Source: Variovorax paradoxus (GTDB taxonomy: Bacteria; Pseudomonadota; Gammaproteobacteria; Burkholderiales; Burkholderiaceae_C). From it: a stretch of DNA of 64,000 bases. The position numbers and the translations under genes are program-made. Shown piece after piece: positions 7,728-18,656 of the stretch (position 1 is its first letter; each line of letters opens with the position of its first letter). Location of the stretch: positions 5,206,001 to 5,270,000 of the forward strand of contig NZ_CP102931.1 in the NCBI RefSeq assembly GCF_024734665.1, written 5' to 3'. The notes beneath the pieces are model-generated. The model was not told the origin of the DNA and made no database searches. It was given only the letters and a program-made list of their open reading frames with translations.

Positions 7728-8936
7728 TCAGGGATTGATCGACATGGGACGCTCGGCACCGCCGGGCAGTTCGTCGGCGGGAGAGTCAATGCCCGGCGCA
7801 TGCGTTTGCAGCGATCCGGGGGCCACGGCCGCATGGGTCGGGTCGACGGGCACGCCGCCCTTCTTGGTCAGGGACTTGCCATGCTCCGGCGACGGCCACA
7901 GGCCGCGCGGACGCACCAGCATGATGATGATCATGGCGAGCGCAATGAAGAGCTGGCGCAGGATGGACGCGTCAAGGCGGCCACCGGTCAGCGACTGCAG
8001 CGGACCGGCAACGTAGCGCAGCACTTCGGGCAGCGCTGCCAGCAGCACGGCACCGAGAATGACGCCGGGCAGGTGGCCGATGCCGCCGAGCACGACCATG
8101 GCCACGATCATCACCGACTCCATCAGGCTGAAGGACTCGGGCGACACGAAGCCCTGGAAGGCCGCGAACATCGCGCCGGACACGCCGCCGAAGCTGGCGC
8201 CCATGCCGAAGGCCAGCAGCTTCATGTTGCGGGTGTTGATGCCCATCGCCTTGGCGGCGATTTCATCTTCGCGGATGGCCATCCAGGCGCGGCCGACGCG
8301 AGAGGTCTGCAGGCGGTGCGAGATGATCACCGTGGCGACCACCAGCGCGAGGAACAGGTAGTAGTACAGCGAGACCGACGAGATCGTGAAGCCGTCGAAC
8401 TTCCATGCCTTGCCGAGGTCGAGGCCCCAGAACTTGATGGAGTCGATGGCGGTGATGCCCTTCGGACCGTTGGTGATGTTCACCGGCTGGTCCAGGTTGT
8501 TCAGGAACACGCGGATGATTTCGCCGAAGCCGAGCGTGACGATGGCGAGGTAGTCGCCGCGCAGCTTGAGCGTGGGCGCGCCGAGCAGCACGCCGAGACA
8601 GCCGGCCACCACCAGCGCCAGCGGTATCACGATCAGCAGCGAGGTGTGCATGCCGTTCGGGAACATCTGGGCGAACCACGGGAAGGTCTCGGTCAGGTGC
8701 GACGAGCCCATGAGCGCGAAGAGATAGGCCCCCACCGCGAAGAAGGCGACGTAGCCCAGGTCGAGCAGGCCGGCGTAGCCGACCACGATGTTCAGGCCCA
8801 GGGCCAGCAGCACGTAGAGCAGTGCGATGTCGGCGATGCGCACCCAGGCGTTGCCCTGCATCTGCAGCAGCAGGGGCAGCGCGAGCACCGCGATGATGCC
8901 GATGACGTAGAGGGCGAGGTTCTTGCTGTTCTTCAT
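7728..8936 (-). CDS. livM: Branched-chain amino-acid-type ABC transporter permease LivM
   Basis: A 402-residue inner-membrane permease with many hydrophobic segments and the LivM region LNIVVGYAGLLDLGYVAFFAVGA. ATG 8936 is supported by AAGGAG seven bases upstream, whereas an earlier ATG at 8954 would overlap livH. The permease core ends near PRGLWPSPEHGK. After it comes a hydrophilic tail of about 48 residues rich in Pro, Ala and His with no recognised motif, longer than in most LivM proteins and probably cytoplasmic. Confidence 0.92.
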   Translation of the reverse strand: MKNSKNLALYVIGIIAVLALPLLLQMQGNAWVRIADIALLYVLLALGLNIVVGYAGLLDLGYVAFFAVGAYLFALMGSSHLTETFPWFAQMFPNGMHTSLLIVIPLALVVAGCLGVLLGAPTLKLRGDYLAIVTLGFGEIIRVFLNNLDQPVNITNGPKGITAIDSIKFWGLDLGKAWKFDGFTISSVSLYYYLFLALVVATVIISHRLQTSRVGRAWMAIREDEIAAKAMGINTRNMKLLAFGMGASFGGVSGAMFAAFQGFVSPESFSLMESVMIVAMVVLGGIGHLPGVILGAVLLAALPEVLRYVAGPLQSLTGGRLDASILRQLFIALAMIIIMLVRPRGLWPSPEHGKSLTKKGGVPVDPTHAAVAPGSLQTHAPGIDSPADELPGGAERPMSINP

Positions 8937-8946
8937 GTCTCGCTCC

Positions 8947-9876
8947 TTACGCACGGTCCGCCACGCGTTCGCCGAGCAGGCCGGACGGACGCAGCGTGAG
9001 CATGACGATCAGCACGATGAACGCGAAGATGTCGCTGTAGTTGCTGCCCAGCACACCGCCCGTGATGGTGCCGATGTAGCCCGAGCCGATGGCTTCGATG
9101 AGGCCGAGCAGGATGCCCCCGACCACCGCGCCGGCCAGGTTGCCGATGCCGCCGAACACAGCCGCGGTGAAGGCCTTCAAGCCGGGCAGGAAGCCCATCG
9201 CGTGCTGCGCGATGCCGTAGTTGGACGCGTACATCACGCCGGCAATGGCCGCGAGCACGGCGCCGATGATGAAGGTGGCCGAGATGACCATGTCGGGGCG
9301 GATGCCCATGAGCGCGGCGACGCGCGGGTTCTCCGCGGTGGCGCGCATTGCGCGGCCGAGCTTGGTGTAGTTGACCAGCCACATGAGCACCACGAGCGAG
9401 AACGCCGTGACGCTCAGGATCATGACCTGCGTGGGCGAGATCACCGCGCCGCCCACGTGGATGGGGTCGGTCGGCAGCAGGTTGGGATACGCCTTGTTGG
9501 TCGGCTTCCAGATGATCATTGCCAGCGTCTGCAGCAGGATCGACATGCCGATGGCGGTGATCAGCGGCGCGAGCTTGGGGCTATTGCGCAGCGGCCGGTA
9601 GGCCACTTTTTCGATCACGAAGTTGAGAGTTGCCGCGACGACGCAGGCAATGATCAACGCGATGAGGAGGATCAGCCAGCCCGGTGTGTTGGGCATGCCG
9701 TCCTTCATGAGTCCGATGATGGTCCAGCTCGTGAGAGCCCCGACCATCAGCACTTCTCCGTGCGCAAAGTTGATCAGATTGATGATGCCGTACACCATGG
9801 TGTAGCCCAAGGCTATCAAGGCATACATGCTGCCGAGAACCAGACCGTTGATGATCTGCTGCAGCAAAATGTCCAT
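8947..9876 (-). CDS. livH: Branched-chain amino-acid-type ABC transporter permease LivH
   Basis: A 309-residue permease starting MDILLQQIINGLVLGSMYAL, the standard LivH opening, with the conserved GYTMVYGIINLINFAHGE segment. ATG 9876 has AGGGAA seven bases upstream; the longer reading frame adds a non-family leader. It is the first gene of livHMGF. The 265 bases upstream, as far as the rarA stop, should hold the operon promoter; I see only weak dyads there and no clear operator. No receptor gene (livK/livJ) lies in the window. Confidence 0.93.
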   Translation of the reverse strand: MDILLQQIINGLVLGSMYALIALGYTMVYGIINLINFAHGEVLMVGALTSWTIIGLMKDGMPNTPGWLILLIALIIACVVAATLNFVIEKVAYRPLRNSPKLAPLITAIGMSILLQTLAMIIWKPTNKAYPNLLPTDPIHVGGAVISPTQVMILSVTAFSLVVLMWLVNYTKLGRAMRATAENPRVAALMGIRPDMVISATFIIGAVLAAIAGVMYASNYGIAQHAMGFLPGLKAFTAAVFGGIGNLAGAVVGGILLGLIEAIGSGYIGTITGGVLGSNYSDIFAFIVLIVMLTLRPSGLLGERVADRA

Positions 9877-10141
9877 ATCGCGATTCCCTATGTGTTGCAC
9901 CGTTGCGGGGTGCCATTCACCCACCAGGGCACCGGTTTGGCGCCCCTGAGCTGACAAGCAAAAAACCAGCCAACATGTGTCGCTGGCGGATTTGTGGGCG
10001 GGATTGTAAGCACGCACCAGCGCTGATTTGGTGCGCTCGGACCGGGGTTTACCCGCTCACGTCATGCTGTATGCGCGTGGGGTCATGCACGCTTTGCGCG
10101 CACGCTGCAAGATGGTATCGATGCCGGTATCGACGATCTTG

Positions 10142-11461
10142 TCAGCCGTTGCCTTCGGCATTCCGGCGGCGCAGTTCGCGCAGCTTTTCCGCGATGCGGA
10201 TCTCGAGTCCACGCTCTACGGGTTCGTAGAAAACCTGGCCTTCCAGCCCGTCGGGAAGGTAGCGCTCGCCGGCGGCGAAACCGCCCTCCTCGTCGTGCGC
10301 ATAGCGATAACCCTTGCCGTAGTCGAGCTCCTTCATGAGCTTGGTGGGCGCATTGCGCAGGTGCATGGGCACCGGGCGTGTGCTGTCCGTCTTCACGAGG
10401 GCGCGCACCGCGTTGTAGGCCTTGTAGACGGCGTTCGACTTGGGCGCGATCGCGAGGTAGACCACGCATTCGGCCAGCGCCAGTTCGCCCTCGGGCGTGC
10501 CGAGGCGCTCGTAGACCTCCGCCGCATCGAGCGCCAGGCGCAGCGCGCGCGGATCGGCCAGGCCGATGTCTTCGCTGGCCATGCGAACCAGCCGGCGCGC
10601 CATGTAGCGCGGATCGGCACCGCCGTCGAGCATGCGCACGAACCAGTAGAGCGCCGCATCGGGGTCGCTGCCGCGCACGGATTTGTGCAGCGCGCTGATG
10701 GTGTCGTAGAACTGCTCGCCGCCCTTGTCGTAGCGCCGCATGCGCTCGCCGAGCACACGCAGCAACCACTCGTCGGTGATGTGGTCGAGCTTTTCGGCAC
10801 GGGCCGCGACGGCGAGTGTTTCGAGGGTGTTGAGGAGCCGGCGCGCATCGCCGTCGGCATAGGCCACGAGGCGGTCGACCGCCGCGGCATCGATGGCGGG
10901 CACGGCCTGGATGGCCTGCGCGCGCGCCACGATCTGCTTGAGATCGTCTTCGCCGAGCGACTGCAGCACGTACACGGCTGCGCGCGAGAGCAGTGCCGAG
11001 TTGACTTCGAACGAAGGGTTCTCGGTGGTCGCGCCGATGAAGGTGAAGAGACCCGACTCCACGTGCGGCAGGAAGGCGTCCTGCTGGCTCTTGTTGAAGC
11101 GGTGCACCTCGTCCACGAAGATGATGGTGCGCCGCTGCTCCAGCCCGTCGCGCGCGGAGGTGGCGCGGTCGACGGCTTCGCGGATGTCCTTCACGCCGCC
11201 AAGCACCGCGCTGATGCTCAGGAACTGCGCATCGAAGGCATCGGCCATGAGCCGCGCGATGGTGGTCTTGCCGGTGCCTGGCGGCCCCCAGAGGATGCAG
11301 GAATGCGGCTGGCCCGACTCGAAGGCGATGCGCAGCGGCATGCCCGGGCCGAGCAGGTGCTGCTGGCCGATCACCTCGCCCAGCGTCTTGGGACGCAGGC
11401 GCTCGGCGAGGGGTTGGTGGGCGGTGTTGGCCAAGCCTGTGGGCTTACTGCTTGACGACAT
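10142..11461 (-). CDS. rarA: Replication-associated recombination protein A (AAA+ ATPase)
   Basis: A 439-residue clamp-loader-like AAA+ protein (RarA/MgsA) that acts at stalled replication forks. Walker A GPPGTGKTTIARLMA and Walker B IIFVDEVHRFNKSQQD are present, with the C-terminal MgsA region including the YKYAHD-like motif YRYAHDEEGG. ATG 11461 overlaps the last 17 bases of lolA; upstream in-frame starts lie inside lolA and would add an arginine/serine-rich non-family leader. The lolA-rarA pairing is common in Proteobacteria and suggests one transcript from ftsK or lolA. Confidence 0.93.
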   Translation of the reverse strand: MSSSSKPTGLANTAHQPLAERLRPKTLGEVIGQQHLLGPGMPLRIAFESGQPHSCILWGPPGTGKTTIARLMADAFDAQFLSISAVLGGVKDIREAVDRATSARDGLEQRRTIIFVDEVHRFNKSQQDAFLPHVESGLFTFIGATTENPSFEVNSALLSRAAVYVLQSLGEDDLKQIVARAQAIQAVPAIDAAAVDRLVAYADGDARRLLNTLETLAVAARAEKLDHITDEWLLRVLGERMRRYDKGGEQFYDTISALHKSVRGSDPDAALYWFVRMLDGGADPRYMARRLVRMASEDIGLADPRALRLALDAAEVYERLGTPEGELALAECVVYLAIAPKSNAVYKAYNAVRALVKTDSTRPVPMHLRNAPTKLMKELDYGKGYRYAHDEEGGFAAGERYLPDGLEGQVFYEPVERGLEIRIAEKLRELRRRNAEGNG

Positions 11462-12077
11462 CCGCGCCGGCCGGCGGCTTGAAGTCGAACACGCTGGCCG
11501 GCAGCGAGGGGTTGACCTCGACCTTGCTGAACTTGAGCACCGAGCGCTGGCCGAAGCTGTCGAGAATCTCAAGCGCCGCCAGCGCATCGCCCTGGAAGCC
11601 GACCTGCACGCTCTGCAACTGGCCGTCCTTGTTCTTCGGCGTTGCCTTGACCCACTGCAGGCCATCGCGCTCCGGCGCGGCTTCGAGCGTGAAATCGGCC
11701 TGCAGGGCTCGCAGATCGGGCGCGGCGGCAATCAGCGCCGCGGGCGTGGAGCCCAGCGCCTGAGCCTGCGCGCGCTGCGTGACCTGGTTCAGGTCGGCGT
11801 CGTAGAGCCACAGCGTCTTGCCGTCGGCCACGATGTTCTGCGCAAAGGGCTTCTGGTAGTCGAACTTGAATTTGCCGGGGCGCTGGAATTCGAAGGTGCC
11901 GGTCGATGTCTTTGTGCGGCCGGGCTGCCCTTCGCGCGCCGGGGCGGTCACGGTCTGGGTGAAATCGGCGCGGCCGGATTTGACCGTCTTCACGAAGGTT
12001 TCAAGGCTTTCGAGCCCGCCGGCCCAGGCGTTGGCGGAACTCAGGAGGCCGATCAATAGCCAATGACGCAATTTCAA
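11445..12077 (-). CDS. lolA: Outer-membrane lipoprotein carrier protein LolA
   Basis: A 210-residue periplasmic chaperone that ferries lipoproteins from the inner-membrane LolCDE release complex to the outer membrane. The signal peptide is about residues 1-19 (LLIGLLSSANAWA). The mature protein has the LolA features FTQTV, GTFEFQRPGKFKFDY and DGKTLWLYDADLNQVT. Its end overlaps the rarA start, and the ftsK stop lies 155 bases upstream on the same strand, so ftsK-lolA-rarA form the familiar cluster. Confidence 0.94.
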   Translation of the reverse strand: MKLRHWLLIGLLSSANAWAGGLESLETFVKTVKSGRADFTQTVTAPAREGQPGRTKTSTGTFEFQRPGKFKFDYQKPFAQNIVADGKTLWLYDADLNQVTQRAQAQALGSTPAALIAAAPDLRALQADFTLEAAPERDGLQWVKATPKNKDGQLQSVQVGFQGDALAALEILDSFGQRSVLKFSKVEVNPSLPASVFDFKPPAGADVVKQ

Positions 12078-12232
12078 TTTGGATTCCTCTGAATAGCTGT
12101 GGCACTGGGCTTCGACCCTACCCGCCGCGAATTGCGGCAGGTGTAGGCCTTGATGAAGATTTGCAATGCCGCAAGGCGTTTTTGCAAATTGCCTTTCAGC
12201 ACGTAACCTGAATTACGAAAGCTCGCAGCGAA

Positions 12233-14668
12233 TTACTCCGCTGCGCGTGCCGGCACCAGAATTTCGCGCTGGCCGCTGCCACTCATGGCGCTGACGAGGC
12301 CAGCCTTCTCCATGTCCTCGACAAGGCGCGCGGCGCGGTTGTAGCCGATCTTCAGGTGGCGCTGCACCAGCGAGATGCTGGCCTTGCGGTTCTTGAGCAC
12401 GACCTCGACCGCCTGGTCGTACATCGGATCTTTCTCGCTGTCGCTGCCGCCCAGCAGGTCTCCTTCACCGTCGCCATCGACCGTACCGCCTTCGAGCACG
12501 CCCTCGATGTAGTCAGGCTCGCCCTGGCTCTTGAGATAGGCCACCACGCGGTGCACTTCCTCGTCGCTGACAAAGGCGCCGTGCACGCGAATCGGCAGGC
12601 CCGTGCCGCTGGGCATGTAGAGCATGTCGCCCATGCCGAGCAGCGCTTCGGCGCCCATCTGGTCGAGGATGGTGCGGCTGTCGATCTTGCTCGACACCTG
12701 GAAAGCGATGCGGGTCGGGATGTTGGCCTTGATGAGGCCGGTGATCACATCGACGCTGGGACGCTGCGTGGCCAGAATGAGGTGGATACCGGCGGCGCGC
12801 GCCTTCTGCGCGAGACGGGCGATCAGCTCTTCGATCTTCTTGCCGACCACCATCATCAGGTCGGCCAGTTCGTCGATCACGACGACGATGTGCGGCTCTC
12901 GCTTGAGCGGCTCCGGATCGTCGGGCGTGAGGCTGAAGGGGTTGTAGATGAACTCCTCGCGCGCCTTGGCTTCGTCGATCTTGGTGTTGTAGCCGGCCAG
13001 GTTGCGCACGCCGAGCTTGCTCATGAGCTTGTAGCGGCGCTCCATCTCGGCCACGCACCAGTTCAGGCCGTGGGCGGCCTGGCGCATGTCGGTGACCACC
13101 GGCGCCAGCAGGTGCGGGATGCCTTCGTAGACAGACATTTCGAGCATCTTCGGGTCGATCATGAGCAGGCGAACGTCGCGTGCCTCGGCCTTGTAGAGCA
13201 GCGAAAGAATCATTGCGTTGATACCGACCGACTTGCCCGAACCGGTGGTGCCGGCCACCAGCACGTGCGGCATCTTCGCGAGGTCGGCCACCACGGGGTT
13301 GCCGATGATGTCCTTGCCAAGGCCCATGGTGAGCATCGACTTGCCTTCGTTGTAGATCTGCGAGCCCAGGATTTCACTGAGCTTGATCGACTGGCGCTTG
13401 GCGTTCGGCAGTTCGAGCGCCATGTAGTTCTTGCCCGGAATGGTTTCGACCACACGGATCGACACCAGCGAAAGCGAACGCGCCAGGTCCTTGGCCAGGC
13501 CAAGAATCTGCGAGCCCTTGACGCCGGTGGCAGGCTCGATTTCGTAGCGGGTGATCACCGGGCCGGGCGAGGCCAGTACCACGCGCACCTCGACGCCGAA
13601 GTCCTTCAGCTTCTTCTCGATCATGCGCGAGGTCATCTCGAGCGTATCGGCCGACACCGTTTCCTGGCGTGTCTGTGCGGCGTCGAGCAGGTCGACCTGG
13701 GGCAGCTTGCTGTCGGGCAGCTCCTTGAAGAGCGGCTTCTGGCGCTCCTTGACGACGCGATCGCTCCTGGGCACTTCGGTCATCGCGGGCTCGATCTGCA
13801 CCGGCGGCGAAGGGGGGCGGCGCTTCGGGCGTGGCTCGACGCGGATTTCTTCTTCGTCGTCGGTGAAGGCGCCGGACGACGGCGCCAGCGAGGGCTCAGA
13901 GCGGCCCTGATCGCCGCCGCGCGTGAACGCCGGTTCGTCAGCCTCGGCACGCTCGCGGGCGGCCTGCTTGCCCATGGCGATGTCGGCGGCCAGTTCACGC
14001 TTCTCGCGGCGCGACTCGAACAACGAGTATGCGCGCGCACCGATGCGCTCGGCGATCAGGCTCCAGGAGAAGCGAAACACCAGCGCCGAACCGATCACGC
14101 CGCCGGCGATGGCCACCAGCGCCGAACCCGTGAAGCCCATCCAGCGCACGCTGGCCGGCCCCACGAGGTAACCCAGTGCGCCGCCACCAGAGCCCGGCAG
14201 ATGGGCTTCGAGCCGGTACAGGCGCGACCATTCGAGCACGGTGCTCGCGCACAGCAGCAGGATGAGACCGAACCAGAAGGCGAGACGGCTGCGATTGAAG
14301 CGACCGCGCGGCACAGGTTGTTCGCCGGACGACGGCTCGCCACCGCGCAGCCAGTTGGCCAGCGACGACAGCCAGGCGCGCAGCCCGGCGAATAGGCACC
14401 ACCAGACGGAATAGCCTGCAACGTAGTAGCTGCCATCGGCCAGCCAGGCGCCGATGCGGCCGCCCCAATTCTTGATTTCGCCCCCGGTGCCCGAAGTCGA
14501 CCAGGCGGCGTCGGAAGGCGTGAAGCTCAGCATCGCGAGCAGCCAGAACAACAGCGCGGCAAATCCTGCGATCAGCGTGATTTCGTGGGCGAAGCGCATC
14601 GCGCGCATGCGCACGGGTTGCCCCTCGGCAGCAGAAGAAGATTGAAGCGTATTGAGCGAATAGGTCAT
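12233..14668 (-). CDS. ftsK: DNA translocase FtsK
   Basis: An 811-residue septal DNA pump that clears chromosomes from the division plane. Four or five membrane segments lie between residues 30 and 200, followed by a short charged Pro-rich linker (about 220-345), a RecA-like motor with Walker [10 protein letters not shown] (472-480), and Walker [11 protein letters not shown]. The C-terminal gamma winged helix, from about [12 protein letters not shown] to the end, would read KOPS sites. ATG 14668 (MTYSLN) is preferred because the longer frame adds a hydrophilic leader. The linker is much shorter than in E. coli, as in most betaproteobacteria. Confidence 0.95.
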   Translation of the reverse strand: MTYSLNTLQSSSAAEGQPVRMRAMRFAHEITLIAGFAALLFWLLAMLSFTPSDAAWSTSGTGGEIKNWGGRIGAWLADGSYYVAGYSVWWCLFAGLRAWLSSLANWLRGGEPSSGEQPVPRGRFNRSRLAFWFGLILLLCASTVLEWSRLYRLEAHLPGSGGGALGYLVGPASVRWMGFTGSALVAIAGGVIGSALVFRFSWSLIAERIGARAYSLFESRREKRELAADIAMGKQAARERAEADEPAFTRGGDQGRSEPSLAPSSGAFTDDEEEIRVEPRPKRRPPSPPVQIEPAMTEVPRSDRVVKERQKPLFKELPDSKLPQVDLLDAAQTRQETVSADTLEMTSRMIEKKLKDFGVEVRVVLASPGPVITRYEIEPATGVKGSQILGLAKDLARSLSLVSIRVVETIPGKNYMALELPNAKRQSIKLSEILGSQIYNEGKSMLTMGLGKDIIGNPVVADLAKMPHVLVAGTTGSGKSVGINAMILSLLYKAEARDVRLLMIDPKMLEMSVYEGIPHLLAPVVTDMRQAAHGLNWCVAEMERRYKLMSKLGVRNLAGYNTKIDEAKAREEFIYNPFSLTPDDPEPLKREPHIVVVIDELADLMMVVGKKIEELIARLAQKARAAGIHLILATQRPSVDVITGLIKANIPTRIAFQVSSKIDSRTILDQMGAEALLGMGDMLYMPSGTGLPIRVHGAFVSDEEVHRVVAYLKSQGEPDYIEGVLEGGTVDGDGEGDLLGGSDSEKDPMYDQAVEVVLKNRKASISLVQRHLKIGYNRAARLVEDMEKAGLVSAMSGSGQREILVPARAAE

Positions 14669-14721
14669 GAAAAACACGGCACCCGGCCCGGGAAATCGAG
14701 AGCCGGAGGCACGAACACTAC

Positions 14722-14756
14722 AACAAAAGGCCGGGACCGCCGGCAACGGCGGGCCC
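14722..14756 (-). terminator. Putative terminator of the Crp/Fnr gene
   Basis: A 10-bp stem with one mismatch (14747-14756 against 14733-14742) closes a four-base GCAA/TTGC loop. On the minus strand it is followed by a short T tract (TTTTG). It lies 12 bases after the crp/fnr stop and before the ftsK start. Confidence 0.55.
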
Positions 14757-14768
14757 GGCCCCGGAGGC

Positions 14769-16583
<1,815 letters not shown>

Positions 16584-16605
16584 CCAGTGCGGGGCCCAAA
16601 AGGGC

Positions 16606-16755
16606 TATAATCCGAGGCTTTGCCGAAACTGGGCTCTTTCACGAGCTTCGGCAAAGTCGGGGTACCGCCACCCGTTTCTGGCGAGGTCAAGCTGCAAAAC
16701 ACCCTGCAATCGCCCTGATTGCGCCGGTGCCAGCTGTTCAAGAAAGAGTGTCCTC
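16606..16755 (+). promoter_or_regulatory. Structured 5' leader of rpmB-rpmG with -10 element
   Basis: TATAAT at 16606-16611 would place the transcript start at about 16618, with no clear -35. From exactly that base a hairpin forms: CTTTGCCGAA (16618-16627) with TTCGGCAAAG (16647-16656), plus an inner GCTC/GAGC. A small stem CGCCA/TGGCG (16666-16683) follows. Then comes a three-part stem: AGCTG (16690-16694)/CAGCT (16731-16735), CACC/GGTG, and GCAATC (16706-16711)/GATTGC (16717-16722). No T-run follows any of them, so these are not simple terminators. A role in control of bL28/bL33 synthesis is inference. Confidence 0.55.
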
Positions 16756-16989
16756 ATGGCACGCGTATGCGACGTAACGGGCAAAGGCCCGATGGTCGGA
16801 AACAACGTTTCCCACGCCAACAACAAAACCAAGCGCCGGTTCCTGCCGAACCTGCAATACCGCCGTTTCTGGGTCGAGACTGAAAACCGCTGGGTTCGCC
16901 TGCGTGTTTCGAGCGCTGCACTGCGCCTGATCGACAAGAACGGCATCGACGCCGTGCTCGCAGACCTGCGTGCACGCGGCCAAGCTTAA
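16756..16989 (+). CDS. rpmB: 50S ribosomal protein bL28
   Basis: A 77-residue protein with the bL28 opening [20 protein letters not shown], then [11 protein letters not shown] and [16 protein letters not shown]. The length is right for the family. The start at 16756 gives the canonical N-terminus; longer in-frame versions read through the structured leader. It is part of the 50S subunit near the E site. rpmG follows after 11 bases with a good GGAG. Confidence 0.96.
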   Translation: MARVCDVTGKGPMVGNNVSHANNKTKRRFLPNLQYRRFWVETENRWVRLRVSSAALRLIDKNGIDAVLADLRARGQA

Positions 16990-17000
16990 GGAGCTGAAAC

Positions 17001-17174
17001 ATGGCAACGAGCAAAGGCGGACGCGAAAAGATCAAGCTGGAATCCACCGCGGGTACCGGCCACTTCTACACGACCAGCAAGAACAAGAAGACGATGCCTG
17101 AAAAGATGTCGATCATGAAGTTCGACCCGAAGGCGCGCAAGCACGTCGAATACAAGGAAATCAAGCTGAAGTAA
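17001..17174 (+). CDS. rpmG: 50S ribosomal protein bL33
   Basis: A short gene of 57 codons reading [20 protein letters not shown], then [10 protein letters not shown] and a lysine-rich end YKEIKLK. These match bL33, which lacks zinc cysteines in this version. AAGGAG precedes the ATG by seven bases. rpmB-rpmG is the usual bacterial pair and ends at a strong terminator. Confidence 0.95.
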   Translation: MATSKGGREKIKLESTAGTGHFYTTSKNKKTMPEKMSIMKFDPKARKHVEYKEIKLK

Positions 17175-17195
17175 TTCGGCTCCGGTTTTCTCAAT

Positions 17196-17229
17196 AAAAA
17201 CCCGCTGCTAACCCAGCGGGTTTTTTTGT
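17196..17229 (+). terminator. rpmBG terminator
   Basis: A stem CCCGCTG (17201-17207)/CAGCGGG (17214-17220) with loop CTAACC is preceded by AAAAA and followed by seven T residues, making a classic Rho-independent terminator 22 bases after the rpmG stop. Confidence 0.9.
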
Positions 17230-17264
17230 TGCCCGTCGATTTGCAATGCAAGGATGGCGGGCAC

Positions 17265-17292
17265 AAAAAAGCCGACCCTGAGGTCGGCTTTT
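17265..17292 (-). terminator. Terminator of the desaturase gene
   Basis: A 7-bp stem GCCGACC (17271-17277)/GGTCGGC (17282-17288) with a CTGA loop. Read on the minus strand it is followed by six T residues (A run at 17265-17270), and it lies 18 bases beyond the desaturase stop. It also has a T4 run on the plus side and may back up the rpmBG terminator. Confidence 0.85.
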
Positions 17293-17309
17293 CATTAAGC
17301 GCGGAACCG

Positions 17310-18524
17310 TTAAGCGCGAGCAGCGCGCAGGCGGGTCGAGAAGTCGCGCAGACCGGCAATGCCGCTGGCTTCTGCCCGATGGCACCAAGCCGCCAGATCG
17401 GCCGCCAACTGCTCGCGCGATTGCGAGGTGTTCAGCCAGAGCTGGCGCAGCTCTTCGCGCATCGTGACCATCTTGTCGAGCACCGGGTGGGCGGCGCGGG
17501 CCTGCACGACATGCGAGCGGGCCGAAGCAGGCACCTTGTCGTCGTCGCGGTGCAGCCAGCGCTTGGCTGCCTTGAGCACCGACAGGTCGGCACCCTTGGT
17601 CTTCAACGCATCCAGCTCCTGGCTGGTGGCACGGCGCATTTCGCGCGCATAACCGGCCATGACTTCGTAGCGGTTGGCGATGACGGCCTCGAGCGTCTTC
17701 TCGTTGGCCACAGGCTGGATGTCGCCCATCAGCATCTTCGGTGGCACCTTCTTGACCTTGGCCCAGCCGAGCTTCTGGAACGCCTGGATGTAGATCCAGC
17801 CGATGTCAAACTCGTACTTCTTGACCGAGAACTTGGCCGAAGTCGGGTAGGTGTGGTGGTTGTTGTGCAGCTCTTCGCCACCGATGATCAGGCCCCAGGG
17901 CATGATGTTGCGGCTGGCGTCGGGCGCCTCGAAGTTGCGATAGCCCCAGTAGTGACCAATGCCGTTGATAACGCCGGCAGCGGTGATGGGGATCCAGAGC
18001 ATCTGCACAGCCCACACGGCCATGCCGAGCGTGCCGAACAGCGCCAGGTTGATCACCAGCATCAGGCCCACGCCTTGCCAGCTGTAGCGCGAATACAGGT
18101 TGCGCTCGATCCAGTCATCGGGCGTGCCGTGACCGTAGCGCTCCATCGTTTCCTTGTTCTTCGACTCGGCGCGATACAGCTCGGCGCCGCGCCAGAGCAC
18201 TTCGTCGATGCCCTTGACCTGCGGGCTGTGCGGGTCGTCCTGGGTTTCGCACTTGGCGTGGTGCTTGCGGTGAATGGCGACCCATTCCTTCGTCACCATG
18301 CCGGTGCCGAGCCACAGCCAGAAGCGGAAGAAATGCGACGGGATCGGGCCCAGATCCATGGCCCGGTGTGTTTGCGTGCGGTGCAGGAAGATCGTGACCG
18401 CGGCAATCGTGATGTGCGTGGTGACGAGCGTGTACAGCACGACTTGCCACCATGCGATGTCCCACAGGCCGTGTCCGAGCCATTGGATGGCCGCGTTCAA
18501 AACGGCGGAGTCAGGAAGCAACAT
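17310..18524 (-). CDS. Acyl-CoA (delta-9-type) fatty-acid desaturase
   Basis: A 404-residue membrane di-iron desaturase. The three histidine boxes are HRTQTH (48-53), HRKHH (85-89) and HNNHH (220-224), with hydrophobic membrane segments between them. It should insert a double bond in acyl chains to adjust membrane fluidity and needs an electron donor. After the catalytic core comes a C-terminal extension of about 130 residues, largely helical and charged (LRQLWLNTSQSREQLAAD), often seen in betaproteobacterial homologues. An inverted repeat TTTAAAG/CTTTAAA lies 55 bases upstream of the start. Confidence 0.88.
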   Translation of the reverse strand: MLLPDSAVLNAAIQWLGHGLWDIAWWQVVLYTLVTTHITIAAVTIFLHRTQTHRAMDLGPIPSHFFRFWLWLGTGMVTKEWVAIHRKHHAKCETQDDPHSPQVKGIDEVLWRGAELYRAESKNKETMERYGHGTPDDWIERNLYSRYSWQGVGLMLVINLALFGTLGMAVWAVQMLWIPITAAGVINGIGHYWGYRNFEAPDASRNIMPWGLIIGGEELHNNHHTYPTSAKFSVKKYEFDIGWIYIQAFQKLGWAKVKKVPPKMLMGDIQPVANEKTLEAVIANRYEVMAGYAREMRRATSQELDALKTKGADLSVLKAAKRWLHRDDDKVPASARSHVVQARAAHPVLDKMVTMREELRQLWLNTSQSREQLAADLAAWCHRAEASGIAGLRDFSTRLRAARA

Positions 18525-18578
18525 TGAGTCAGGTACTCCATGGCCACACGAAGGTGCAGCCTTCAGATAACCCGCGAT

Positions 18579-18612
18579 TTTAAAGCGGCAGGCCTAAAAC
18601 AAAGCCTTTAAA
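18579..18612 (-). promoter_or_regulatory. AT-rich dyad upstream of the desaturase
   Basis: A perfect 7-bp inverted repeat, TTTAAAG (18579-18585) and CTTTAAA (18606-18612), spaced by 20 bases, in an otherwise GC-rich sequence just upstream of the desaturase start. It could be part of a promoter or an operator; nothing ties it to a known regulator. Confidence 0.3.
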
Positions 18613-18656
18613 CCTTCAAGAAAAGCGCAGATTAACCCTAGTTTGGAGTCCCGCCC

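Noticed and set aside
12160..12188. Inverted repeat TTTGCAA/TTGCAAA with an inner GCC-GCAA-GGC hairpin between ftsK and lolA
   Set aside because: It resembles a weak terminator only on the plus strand, where no gene ends, so I did not assign it a function.
12356..14395. A 679-codon open frame antisense to ftsK
   Set aside because: It is rich in His, Arg and Gly without recognisable domains, and ftsK is unambiguous.
14669..14746. Longer ftsK start
   Set aside because: The added residues are not family-like and overlap the putative crp/fnr terminator; MTYSLN at 14668 is preferred.
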